A DNA stretch of 64,000 nucleotides, from contig NZ_CP100351.1 in NCBI RefSeq assembly GCF_024204645.1, positions 1,302,001 to 1,366,000 on the forward strand, written 5' to 3'. The stretch is from Desulfomicrobium sp. ZS1. Lineage in GTDB: Bacteria; Desulfobacterota; Desulfovibrionia; Desulfovibrionales; Desulfomicrobiaceae. Under the pieces are notes generated by a model that saw only the letters and a program-made list of their open reading frames with translations, ran no database searches and was not told the DNA's origin. Position 1 is the stretch's first letter. The number at the start of each line of letters is the position of its first letter. Positions 19,989-28,252 of this stretch are shown one piece after another. A program made the position numbers and the translations under genes.

Positions 19989-21401
19989 CTACCTCCTGCT
20001 CATGGTATGCTGCCCAAGCCGGGTGAAGAATTCGCCCCAGATGGCCTCTTCGGAGAACGCTCTGGCCGGACGAGGCTCGTTGACCCAGGTGACGTTCAGG
20101 AAGTGCTTGTAGTGAACGTTCTCGGTGGTGCTGTTCTTGCCCCAGGTGCCGCACCCCAAGGTTGCCGTGGGCGGCATGAAGTTCATGGCGTGCCCGCCGT
20201 TGGCGGCCGCCATTGGCTGGCGGACCGTGATCCGGCTGGTGAGCATGCGCTGTCCCATGCGCTCGATGTATTCGGGGTTGAATGTATGGATGCCCATTGA
20301 GTGGCCGCGACCATAACGGTTGGTGATGGCCGTGATCTTTTCGAGGGCCTCTTCGAACGTTTCATAGACAAAGACGGTCAGCACCACGCTCATCTTTTCA
20401 TCGCAGAATTTGTCCTGAGCCGCGGGCTCCTCGCCTAGGACGACCAGCATGGACGTATCCTCGGGCACATCCAGGCCCGCGTCCGTTGCGATCCTGAAGG
20501 CGGACTGGGCGACGATCTTGCCGTTCAAGGCCAGCCTGCCCTTGTCGTTGGTCTTCCACATCCAGTCCTTCAGCCTGACCTTCTCCTCGGGCGAGCACAC
20601 GTACCCCTTGTTGGCCTTGATCTCCCTCAGCACCTCTTCAAACGCGCTGCGGTGAACGATTATGGAATTTTCCGAGGAGCAGGATGTGGCGTAATCAAAG
20701 GTCTTGCTGGTGGTGATCATGCTCACGGCCTGCTGCACGTCGGCGTCTTCGGCGATGATGCACACCGCGTTGCCCACGCCCACGCCGTAGGAAGGCGTAC
20801 CACTGGAATAGGCCGCGCGGACCATGGGCCCCCCCCCGGTGGCCACCACCAGATCGCAGCGCTGCATGAGCTCGGCGGTGGAGGGGATGTCCGCGTCGTC
20901 GAAGATCTGGACCAGGTCTTCCGGCGCGCCGATCTGGCGCAGTCCAGCACGCATGAATTCGATGGCCAGCGTGCTGGACTTGCGCGCCCGGCTGCTGGGC
21001 CGGAAGATGACCGCGTTGCGGCCTTTAAGGATAGCCACGGCCTTGGTTCCGGCGGTGGCGGTTGGGTTGGTGGCGGGCAGAATTGCGCAGACCAGGCCCA
21101 CCGGCTTTGCATACTTGGAGATACCCGTCTCTTCGTCGCGCTCCATGAGGCCGACGGAAACCTTGCCGAGGATTCCTTCCACCGCCCCGCCAACCTTGCG
21201 CTTATGCTTGACAACTTTACTGTCGTAATTTCCGTAACCAGTTTCTTCGACAGCCAGCTTGGACAGTGCATGGACATTATCGTCATTGTACAAAGCCCAC
21301 CCAATGGCGAGACAGACATCGTCTATCTGCTCCTGCGTATAACCGGCCACCTGCTCTTGCGCCTTTCGACCGGCATGAATGAGTTCATCTACTCTACTCA
21401 T
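19989..21401 (-). CDS. sauS: CoA-acylating aldehyde dehydrogenase (probable sulfoacetaldehyde dehydrogenase)
   Basis: A 470-residue acylating aldehyde dehydrogenase related to the N-domain of AdhE and to EutE. The catalytic cysteine is Cys241 in FDYATSCSSENS, and the motif VATGGGPMVRAAYSSGTP precedes it. It would reduce the acyl-CoA made by SauCD to the aldehyde with NAD(P)H: sulfoacetyl-CoA to sulfoacetaldehyde, or an acid analogue. GGAG lies upstream of the start at 21401. A run of nine G (C on the plus strand, 20829-20837) encodes Gly189-Gly191 and could slip during replication. Substrate is inferred from the adjacent xsc. Confidence 0.84.
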   Translation of the reverse strand: MSRVDELIHAGRKAQEQVAGYTQEQIDDVCLAIGWALYNDDNVHALSKLAVEETGYGNYDSKVVKHKRKVGGAVEGILGKVSVGLMERDEETGISKYAKPVGLVCAILPATNPTATAGTKAVAILKGRNAVIFRPSSRARKSSTLAIEFMRAGLRQIGAPEDLVQIFDDADIPSTAELMQRCDLVVATGGGPMVRAAYSSGTPSYGVGVGNAVCIIAEDADVQQAVSMITTSKTFDYATSCSSENSIIVHRSAFEEVLREIKANKGYVCSPEEKVRLKDWMWKTNDKGRLALNGKIVAQSAFRIATDAGLDVPEDTSMLVVLGEEPAAQDKFCDEKMSVVLTVFVYETFEEALEKITAITNRYGRGHSMGIHTFNPEYIERMGQRMLTSRITVRQPMAAANGGHAMNFMPPTATLGCGTWGKNSTTENVHYKHFLNVTWVNEPRPARAFSEEAIWGEFFTRLGQHTMSRR

Positions 21402-21487
21402 TATCTTTCTCCTGACGGTTGCATGCTTTTTTATCCTGCCCCTTCGGCCATCTCTTTGGATGACATGGCCGAAAGGGAAAACAGTGC

Positions 21488-23233
21488 CTAGATTCCAGGA
21501 AAATGCTTCTTGTCCAGGTGCTCGTACTTCGGCAGATACCGCGTTGGCAGGGCCAATGCGTCGCGCCGGAAAGGCGGAGCCAGACGGGTGCCGTCAGTCA
21601 TGACTTCGATGACCGCGGGGCGCCGGTTCTTCCTGGCCGCGTCCAGGGCCTCGGCCAGATCCTTCTGGGTGTTGACCTTGTAGCCGTCGGCGCCCATCGC
21701 TTCGGCGATCTTGGCGTAGGAGTTGGACCAGATGTCCGCGCCCACGAATCGATTGTTGTAGAAGTCGATTTGATTTTTCTTTTCCGCACACCAGGCACCG
21801 TTGTTGTAAACGGTGGCGATGACTGGGAGGTTATACTGGACAGCAGTAGGCACCTCGAAGAGGCTCATGCCCCAAGCGCCGTCACCGACGATGGATACGA
21901 CAGTGTCTTCCGGGCAGGCCAGTTGGGCACCGAGACCAGCCTGGTAGGCAAACCCGGTGTTGCCGAAGGTCAAGGTGGCGACGTGACGCTTGGAGTTTCT
22001 GAATCGCAGGTAGCTGTTGGCCGTGGAGGAGGTGTTGCCGATGTCCGTCGTGGCGATGGCGTTGGTTTCGGTCACGAACCTGCCGACAACTTCCAGGGCC
22101 TTGCGCGGGTGCATGCTGCCTTCTTCGACGGGTTCGTCGGCAATGGCTGCTATTTCCTCGTACCAGACACCGAGTTCAGCCTTGACCCGGCTGTATACGG
22201 CTTCGATGTCTTTCCTGGCGGGCATGGCCGATCGCAGGCGGGCGAAAAGTTCTTCCGATGCGTCCTTGGCGTCTGCGCATAGGCCCACAGTAACCGGGTG
22301 CGTCTTGGCAATGTGTCGCGGGTTGATGTCGATCTGCACGATCTTCGCTGTCTTGGGGAAATAGTTGATGTCGTACTGCGGAAGCGTGCCGAAGTAGGAC
22401 AGGCGGGTGCCGACGGCCAGGATGACGTCGGCCTGCTGCAAGATGCGCATGGCTGCCTTGGAGCCCATGTAGCCGATAGGGCCCGTCCACAGTGGATGGT
22501 CGCAAGGGAAGGCGTCGTTGTGCAGATAGGTTGTGGCCACAGGTGCGCCGAGGTGCTCGGCCATGGCCTTGATGGTCTCGGTACAGCCCGAATCAACCAC
22601 GCCGCGACCCGAGACGATGACCGGATTTTTGGCATTTTTGAGGACCTCGACGGCTGCGGCGAAATGCTCGGGGTTGCCGATGCCGCCTGGAGTCACACGG
22701 TACTGGGAAGGGTGCAGAATCTCCTCGTCAAGTTCGCCGTAGAAATAGTCGCGCGGAATGTCGACCAACACGGGTCCGCGCTCGGAGTAGGCGATGCGGA
22801 AGGCAGTGCGCAGGATGTCTGCGGCACGCTTGGGATGTGGCACGCGCAGTGAGGCCTTGGTGATGGGTTTGAAGAGGTTCCACGTATCGCACTCCTGGAA
22901 ACCGTCCCAGCCTACGGATATGGAGCCTGCGCTGGGCGAGAGCACGATCATGGGCGTGTGGGCCATGTTGGCCGTTGCCACAGCCGTGACGAAGTTCGTC
23001 ATGCCGGGGCCGTTCTGGCCGATGACGACGCCGGCCTTGCCGGTCAGGCGGCAGTACGCGTCCTCCATGTGTCCGGCCGTCTGTTCATGGCGTACGGAGA
23101 TGAAGTCGATTCCGGCGGCCGGGAACAGGTCGAGGAGATCCATGAAGGCCGAGCCGAGGATGCCGCCAACATGATTGACGCCTTCTTGGACCAGGACTTC
23201 TGCCATTGCTTCGCTTGGTGTCATTTTGGGCAT
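21488..23233 (-). CDS. xsc: Sulfoacetaldehyde acetyltransferase
   Basis: A 581-residue thiamine-diphosphate enzyme converting sulfoacetaldehyde + phosphate to acetyl phosphate + sulfite. It matches Xsc closely, as I remember it: [29 protein letters not shown] (catalytic Glu), [45 protein letters not shown], the ThDP motif GDGAWGMS...NN, and [14 protein letters not shown]. The open frame extends to 23347, but the ATG at 23233 has AAGGAG at proper spacing and the family's MTPSEA start, and it places the sigma-54 promoter about 60 bases upstream. First gene of the operon. Confidence 0.93.
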   Translation of the reverse strand: MPKMTPSEAMAEVLVQEGVNHVGGILGSAFMDLLDLFPAAGIDFISVRHEQTAGHMEDAYCRLTGKAGVVIGQNGPGMTNFVTAVATANMAHTPMIVLSPSAGSISVGWDGFQECDTWNLFKPITKASLRVPHPKRAADILRTAFRIAYSERGPVLVDIPRDYFYGELDEEILHPSQYRVTPGGIGNPEHFAAAVEVLKNAKNPVIVSGRGVVDSGCTETIKAMAEHLGAPVATTYLHNDAFPCDHPLWTGPIGYMGSKAAMRILQQADVILAVGTRLSYFGTLPQYDINYFPKTAKIVQIDINPRHIAKTHPVTVGLCADAKDASEELFARLRSAMPARKDIEAVYSRVKAELGVWYEEIAAIADEPVEEGSMHPRKALEVVGRFVTETNAIATTDIGNTSSTANSYLRFRNSKRHVATLTFGNTGFAYQAGLGAQLACPEDTVVSIVGDGAWGMSLFEVPTAVQYNLPVIATVYNNGAWCAEKKNQIDFYNNRFVGADIWSNSYAKIAEAMGADGYKVNTQKDLAEALDAARKNRRPAVIEVMTDGTRLAPPFRRDALALPTRYLPKYEHLDKKHFPGI

Positions 23234-23293
23234 AAGATGATTCTCCTTTGCATGTAGATTTTGAATATTGTTCACGACAATTGAGTTCATATG

Positions 23294-23309
23294 AGCAATG
23301 GTCGGGCCA
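23294..23309 (-). promoter_or_regulatory. Sigma-54 promoter of the xsc-phnX operon
   Basis: On the minus strand TGGCCC-N5-TTGCT matches the -24/-12 consensus, 61 bases upstream of the xsc ATG. It lies inside the frame extension of xsc, which argues against the longer start. Confidence 0.8.
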
Positions 23310-23429
23310 AGTTTGGGAGCCGGGGCAGTCGAAAAAGCCGGAACCAAGGTGGGGTCGAAGCTAAATTCTTTTTTTCACAAATTATGACCGGCCCGGAAGG
23401 GACCGTATGCCATGGGAATGCTTGAAGAG

Positions 23430-23493
23430 TGTCCGGAATGCCTTACATTGTCTGGACAGTTATGTATTGGTTTCCGGACACTTTGTCTGGACA
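23430..23493. promoter_or_regulatory. Cluster of four TGTCYGGACA activator sites
   Basis: Copies are at 23430-23439 (TGTCCGGAAT), 23449-23458 (TGTCTGGACA), 23471-23480 (TTTCCGGACA) and 23484-23493 (TGTCTGGACA). They sit about 120-200 bases upstream of the xsc sigma-54 promoter and just before the divergent activator gene. This is the expected upstream activating sequence, distinct from the motif at the islA locus. Confidence 0.75.
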
Positions 23494-23569
23494 GTCATAG
23501 GTAAGGGAGGGCATGAGCGTGGTCAGGGTCGGCTGCGCCTGGTCACGTGTATGAACGAGCGAGGATGGT

Positions 23570-25036
23570 ATGGAAAATATTGGCGGTGGAATGCCTGATA
23601 GACTGTTCCGCAAGATTCTCGACGGGCTTCCCGTTGGAATTTATCTTTGCGACACAAAAGGGGAAATTCTGTACATCAACGATGTGTACGCCGATATTTT
23701 AGGGACTTTGAAGGATGATTTGGTGAATAAAAATATCGTCGATGTTCTGCCAAAGACGAGGGCGCTCGACGTAATGCGTTCAGGAAACGAAGAGATAGGT
23801 GACCTGTGCGTTATTGGCGAAGGGACGGTGAATAAGACGACCATCGTTAACCGTCTGCCAATGCGTGATGATGAAGGCATGATAGTTGGCATGGTTTCCA
23901 TGTGCCTGTTTCGCAATCCCAACGAACTCAAGGCCCTGGTTGAGAGAGTTGAGCAGTTGGATAGCAGGGTCAGCTTTTATCGGCGGAGGATGCAGAGTGC
24001 CCTGTCGGCCCGCTATACGCTGGACAATATTCTGGGCGAGAGCAAACCCCTGCTGTTCGCTAAGAACAGGCTCCGAAACTATGCCCATACGGATTTTCCG
24101 GTTCTCATCCAAGGTCCTACGGGTACGGGTAAGGAGCTTTTCGCCAACGCTCTGCACACTGCGAGTCCTCGCAAGGACGGTCCCTTCGTGAGCATCAACT
24201 GCGCGGCCGTGCCCATCGAGCTTTTCGAGTCCGAGCTTTTCGGCTACGTTTCAGGAGCGTTTTCCGGGGCCAGCAAGGATGGCAAGGTAGGGCTCATTGA
24301 GTTGGCCGACAAAGGGACTTTGTTTTTGGACGAGATCGGCGATATGCCTTTGGCCGCCCAGGCCAAAATGTTGCGGGTGCTGGAGGAGAAGACCGTTTGC
24401 AGGGTCGGGTCGTCAACGGCCCGTCCTGTGGATTTCCGGCTGGTAGCAGCCACGAATCGTGACTTGCTGCACATTGTCGAGGGTGGGGGGTTCCGCGAGG
24501 ACCTGTATTACCGAGTCGGGGCCTTGCCCTTGCAGATTCCTTCACTGGCCGAACGGACATCGGATATTCCGCTTATCGTTACAGCCCTGCTCGCGCGCAT
24601 GGGCAAGGCGACCGCAAAGATATCCGAGGAATCCATGCGTCTGCTCATGGCTTACGATTGGCCGGGCAATATACGCGAGTTACGCAATATTTTAATTCAC
24701 GCCATAAGCGTAGGTGATGGACAGACAATACGTGCTCAGGATCTATCATCAACAGTGCTGGCCGGGTGCAGGGCAAACCGTGTCGGTTCGGACGACGAAG
24801 TGTCGGCGCATCATGCGCAACCATCAAAGATCTCCAGTACGCATGAGCGCGAAAAAAGAGCCTCCCAGGCGACATCTTTGCATGCCCAGAACGCAGATAC
24901 GGAAACTGCGTTCATTGTAAAGGCTCTTGAACTGAATCACGGCAATATGGTCAAGACGGCCAAATATCTCAATATCTCCAGAGCCACATTATACGAGAAG
25001 TGCAAAAAGTTGGGTATTTCGCGTAACAAAAACTGA
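23570..25036 (+). CDS. Sigma-54-dependent activator with PAS domain (xsc/sau/phnX operon)
   Basis: A 488-residue enhancer-binding protein with a PAS sensor (about residues 10-120), an AAA+ domain with Walker A GPTGTGKE at 182-189, Walker B GTLFLDEIGD, and a C-terminal Fis-type HTH (GNMVKTAKYLNISRATLYEKCKKLG). The loop that contacts sigma-54 reads GAFSGA (229-234), not the usual GAFTGA; Thr-to-Ser at this place is rare. It is divergent from xsc across a set of TGTCYGGACA sites and most likely activates that operon in response to the imported acid or its CoA/aldehyde product. Confidence 0.9.
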   Translation: MENIGGGMPDRLFRKILDGLPVGIYLCDTKGEILYINDVYADILGTLKDDLVNKNIVDVLPKTRALDVMRSGNEEIGDLCVIGEGTVNKTTIVNRLPMRDDEGMIVGMVSMCLFRNPNELKALVERVEQLDSRVSFYRRRMQSALSARYTLDNILGESKPLLFAKNRLRNYAHTDFPVLIQGPTGTGKELFANALHTASPRKDGPFVSINCAAVPIELFESELFGYVSGAFSGASKDGKVGLIELADKGTLFLDEIGDMPLAAQAKMLRVLEEKTVCRVGSSTARPVDFRLVAATNRDLLHIVEGGGFREDLYYRVGALPLQIPSLAERTSDIPLIVTALLARMGKATAKISEESMRLLMAYDWPGNIRELRNILIHAISVGDGQTIRAQDLSSTVLAGCRANRVGSDDEVSAHHAQPSKISSTHEREKRASQATSLHAQNADTETAFIVKALELNHGNMVKTAKYLNISRATLYEKCKKLGISRNKN

Positions 25037-25061
25037 TTGGGCTGATCCTTTCCCGCAAAAT

Positions 25062-25808
25062 TTACGGCTTTTTGAACCCGAATTTCCCCAGGATGGCCTG
25101 TCCTTCCTCACTCTTCACGAAATTAACGAAAGCCTGACCCATGTCCTTGTTCTGCGATGCGGCGAGCAGGGCGATGGGGTAGATGATGGGTTTGTGGCCG
25201 GTCACTTCGGCTGCGACTTTGACCTTGTCGGCGCGCAGGGCCGCGTCCGTGGCGAAGACGAAGCCGGCCTGCACTTCGCCTCGGGCCACGTAGTCCAGGG
25301 CCTGACGCACGGTTTCGGCCAGTACGAATTTCGGGGTCAGGGCCTCGTACAGTCCGGCTTCAAGGGCACCCTTGGTGTAGCGGCCAACGGGCACGGAGTC
25401 GGGGTTGCCGATGGCGACGAGCTTGAACGCTTCGTCTTTGAGTTCTTCAGGATTGCGCAGGGAAAGCGTGCTGTCCGCGGGAACGATCAGCACCAGGGAA
25501 TTGCCGGCAAAATCGGCGCGGGTCGCCGGGTCCATGAGTTTCTCGGCCTTGTCCATGGTCGCCTGGTCGGCCGAGGCGAAGACGTCCACGGGCGCGCCCT
25601 GTTCCATTTGTTTGAGCAGCGCCCCGGAAGAAGCGAAATTCAGGACCAGGGAGGTGCCGGGATGGGCCTTCTCGAAGGGTTCCTTCATTTCCGTGAAGGC
25701 GTTGGTCAGGCTGGCCGCCGCCGAGACAAGGAGGTCCTTGGCCATGGCGGGAGTGGACATAAGGACAATGCAAAGCGACAAAATTGTATGCAACGATTTA
25801 AAATTCAT
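25062..25808 (-). CDS. modA: Molybdate/tungstate ABC transporter binding protein
   Basis: A 248-residue ModA: signal peptide MNFKSLHTILSLCIVLMSTP ending near AMAKD, then LLVSAAASLTNAFTEMKEPF (oxyanion-binding serines), SSGALLKQMEQGAPVDVFAS, and the late DYVARGEVQAGFVFATDA region that contributes the second half of the pocket. The start at 25808 follows AGGAG. The gene is divergent from tunR, with a TunR-type palindrome between them. Permease and ATPase (modBC) lie 6 kb away under another copy of the operator. Confidence 0.92.
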   Translation of the reverse strand: MNFKSLHTILSLCIVLMSTPAMAKDLLVSAAASLTNAFTEMKEPFEKAHPGTSLVLNFASSGALLKQMEQGAPVDVFASADQATMDKAEKLMDPATRADFAGNSLVLIVPADSTLSLRNPEELKDEAFKLVAIGNPDSVPVGRYTKGALEAGLYEALTPKFVLAETVRQALDYVARGEVQAGFVFATDAALRADKVKVAAEVTGHKPIIYPIALLAASQNKDMGQAFVNFVKSEEGQAILGKFGFKKP

Positions 25809-25871
25809 AGGGCTCTCCTTTTTTTTTGATTGTTTTTTTTCTGGCCGGAAGAGCTCCTGTTTGGCAATATG

Positions 25872-25897
25872 GTCACGCAAGCATGATAAAGCGTGAC
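25872..25897. promoter_or_regulatory. TunR-type operator (modA/tunR)
   Basis: A 26-base palindrome with arms GTCACGC and GCGTGAC separated by 12 bases, in the divergent modA/tunR promoter region. Confidence 0.8.
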
Positions 25898-25981
25898 TGT
25901 ATTGATCAGGTCGCTGCAGATCATGCATCGGTCGATAAGTATTACTGTATGCTCATGAAAACGCTATTGCTTGGAGAAAAG

Positions 25982-27118
25982 ATGTATAAATTGGAGCAGC
26001 TTGATCCGAATACATTGATGCAATTGGTCTGTCTGGCGCAGGAGGAAGTCAAGCGCCGAGGGCTGGATGATCCGGTAGCCGGGCCAAGACGAGCACCCAA
26101 GGCGGCCCGGATTTTTCAGGTCCCGGAGACGGTCAAGTATCTTGATCCCGGCCAGCTTGATATCCTGACGCGCTCCTTTCGCGACTGGCTGCATGCGGCC
26201 CGCGATGCGCGGACCCGTCAGGCGCGCACCCGCATCTGGCTCCTCTTTCTCGTTTTGCGCTACACGGGCATGCGCCTTGGCGAGGTCCTTGATCTCGACG
26301 ATGGTATCGATTTCGACCTCGCCCGGGGCGTGGTCATGGTCAGGGGCGCCGCGCCGCGCGAGATTCCTTTGCCTGCCGAGGTCGTGGACGCGCTGGCACT
26401 TTTTTTCGAGCATCCCATGAGCTTGGAGCTGCGAGGGCAGGTTTTTCGCCTGGATCAGGGATATGTGCGGCGCAAGTTCTCAGAGCGGGGCAAGGTCACG
26501 GACATCCCCCGTGAACTCCTCAATCCCCGCGTGTTGCGGCATTCCCGCGCCGTGGAATTGCTGCGCGGCGGAGTGCCGCTGGTTGTGGTGGACGCCATGC
26601 TTGGACATCAGGGGCCGTCCTCGCAGTACGTCAGTTTTTCCGATGCAGACACCCGGCGTATCATGAATCATTACATATTTGAGGAACGCAAAATGAAGAC
26701 ATCCGCCCGCAACATGTTTGTCGGCCAGATCAGCGCCATCCGGGACGGGAACATTTTGAGCGAGGTGGAAGTGACCACTGCCACTGGGCTTCAAATCGTT
26801 TCCGTCATCACCAAGGACAGTTTCGAGAACCTGGGGCTGGCCATGGGCATGACCGTGATCGCCACGGTCAAGGCCCCATGGGTGGTGCTGGTCAAAGAGG
26901 AATCCATGCTCAAGACCAGCGCCCGCAACAAGTTCTGCGGCAGGATTTCGGCCGTCAACACGGGTCAGATCGCGGCCGAGGTGGTAGTGGACCTCGCCGA
27001 CGGCACCAAGATCACATCGCTTATCACCGACGAGTCCGTGGGTAACCTGGATTTGAAAGTCGGTGATGAGATTTGCGCCATGGTCAAGGCCTTTTCCGTC
27101 ATTCTGGCCCTCGAATAA
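25982..27118 (+). CDS. tunR: TunR-type tungstate/molybdate-responsive regulator (integrase-like domain + two TOBE domains)
   Basis: A 378-residue protein. Residues ~55-230 resemble the catalytic domain of tyrosine recombinases (FLVLRYTGMRLGEVLDL, NPRVLRHSRAVELL, VDAMLGHQGPSSQY); residues ~238-305 and ~308-378 are two Mop/TOBE oxyanion-binding domains, each opening with KTSARN. This is the architecture of TunR, described in Desulfovibrio as a tungstate-responsive repressor of Mo/W transport genes. The recombinase fold is used for DNA binding. The start at 25982 has GGAG five bases before it; upstream ATGs lack one. Five palindromes in this window are candidate targets. Confidence 0.88.
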   Translation: MYKLEQLDPNTLMQLVCLAQEEVKRRGLDDPVAGPRRAPKAARIFQVPETVKYLDPGQLDILTRSFRDWLHAARDARTRQARTRIWLLFLVLRYTGMRLGEVLDLDDGIDFDLARGVVMVRGAAPREIPLPAEVVDALALFFEHPMSLELRGQVFRLDQGYVRRKFSERGKVTDIPRELLNPRVLRHSRAVELLRGGVPLVVVDAMLGHQGPSSQYVSFSDADTRRIMNHYIFEERKMKTSARNMFVGQISAIRDGNILSEVEVTTATGLQIVSVITKDSFENLGLAMGMTVIATVKAPWVVLVKEESMLKTSARNKFCGRISAVNTGQIAAEVVVDLADGTKITSLITDESVGNLDLKVGDEICAMVKAFSVILALE

Positions 27119-27137
27119 TCAAGCCTCCTTTGTGTAT

Positions 27138-27176
27138 GGGCCCGGTGCGAATTTTTATGCGCCGGGCCCCTTTTTT
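27138..27176 (+). terminator. Intrinsic terminator of tunR
   Basis: GGGCCCGG...CCGGGCCC forms a long stem followed by six T. It lies in the convergent gap with the outer-membrane protein gene and could act on both strands. Confidence 0.85.
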
Positions 27177-28126
27177 CAGAACTGCACCGCCGCCTTGATG
27201 ACAATGCGGTAGTCCTCCACGGGCTGGCTTCCGCCCATATCAGCATACACCAAAAGGGGCACGGCCAGGCCAACGACCGTGTTCAAGGGTTCAATCCTGC
27301 AGCTCAGTTCCGGACTCAGAAAAAGCATGTCCGCGCCCGAGTTGGGGTCTTTGCCGACCACGCCGGGGGAGAGCTCCTGTGTGTTCTTTTCCTGATGCAC
27401 GCCGTTCATCGCCAGACCGGCGGTGAAATAATTGTTCACGGCGAAACCATAGCCCAGGTTGTACTGGAACAGGTCGCCTTTTTCCAGGTGGTGCTCGCCC
27501 TCGGTATTGATCGTGTACATGAGCTGGCCATCCAGGCGGGAGCGGCCGAAGACCCGTGTCGCGGACAGGGTCGCCTTGGGGTTCCACGAGCCGGTGCCGA
27601 GCTGCAGGAACGGCCCCATGTACGGCTGGGTGCCGAAGGAATTGCGGTTGTCGCTGTCGGCGGTGGGGATTTCCAGACCAAGGCCCAGAGCCAGGGAGAG
27701 GGGGGCGCCTTTCTTCTGCGACAGGGCCTGCCAGCGTCCCATGATCTGCAGATCGCCCAGTCCCTCGACCTCGCTTGTGTCCGTCATCCCCTTGGCGTTC
27801 TTGCGTTCCAGTTCCTTGTTGAAAGCCGTCGCCGTCAGCAGGGCTTCAAAGCCTTCGAAAAGACCGGCGCGGAAGGTCAGGGACCCTGCATGGGTCGTGC
27901 GCTGTCGCTTTCCAAAGCCCGGATCATCCTGAGAAGATCCGGTGTAGATCTGGTTTTGATCAAAGGTGGAGTATCTGCCGATCAATGCAAATTTCATGGG
28001 CTCGAAAACATTGCCGTCCTGCATGGTCACTGGGGCCAGCGGCTTGGGTTGTGTAGCGTTTTGTGCTCCGGCATTTGTTGAGAAGCAAAGAAAGCAAGTA
28101 AGAATTGTGAGAAAAAAAGTACGCAT
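27176..28126 (-). CDS. Outer-membrane beta-barrel transport protein (phenol_MetA_deg-like)
   Basis: A 316-residue protein with signal peptide (MRTFFLTILTCFLCFSTNAGA) and many alternating amphipathic strands ending in a C-terminal Phe (IKAAVQF), the usual outer-membrane insertion signal. Segments such as FEALLTATAFNKELERK, LALGLGLEIPTADSDNRNS and LGYGFAVNNYFTAGLAMNGV fit the 'transporter' barrels related to MetA-pathway phenol degradation proteins. A TunR-like palindrome lies about 65 bases upstream of the start, which suggests the barrel is part of the Mo/W uptake regulon. Oxyanion permeation is inference. Confidence 0.78.
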   Translation of the reverse strand: MRTFFLTILTCFLCFSTNAGAQNATQPKPLAPVTMQDGNVFEPMKFALIGRYSTFDQNQIYTGSSQDDPGFGKRQRTTHAGSLTFRAGLFEGFEALLTATAFNKELERKNAKGMTDTSEVEGLGDLQIMGRWQALSQKKGAPLSLALGLGLEIPTADSDNRNSFGTQPYMGPFLQLGTGSWNPKATLSATRVFGRSRLDGQLMYTINTEGEHHLEKGDLFQYNLGYGFAVNNYFTAGLAMNGVHQEKNTQELSPGVVGKDPNSGADMLFLSPELSCRIEPLNTVVGLAVPLLVYADMGGSQPVEDYRIVIKAAVQF

Positions 28127-28189
28127 GTGAATCTCCTTTTTTGTTTATGAGAATTCACATGCGCTTTATTTTTTTATAATGTCTACTCT

Positions 28190-28215
28190 GTCACGAAGTA
28201 TGATGAAAGAGTGAG
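28190..28215. promoter_or_regulatory. TunR-type operator, degenerate (outer-membrane protein gene)
   Basis: The left arm GTCACG is intact and the right arm reads AGAGTGAG instead of GCGTGAC, with the same total length of 26 bases. Confidence 0.6.
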
Positions 28216-28252
28216 TATGTAGAGTTATGTAGTTATTGTTATGAATAAGTGG

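Noticed and set aside
23233-23347. Longer N-terminus for xsc
   Set aside because: The extension contains the sigma-54 promoter and lacks a ribosome-binding site, while ATG 23233 has AAGGAG.
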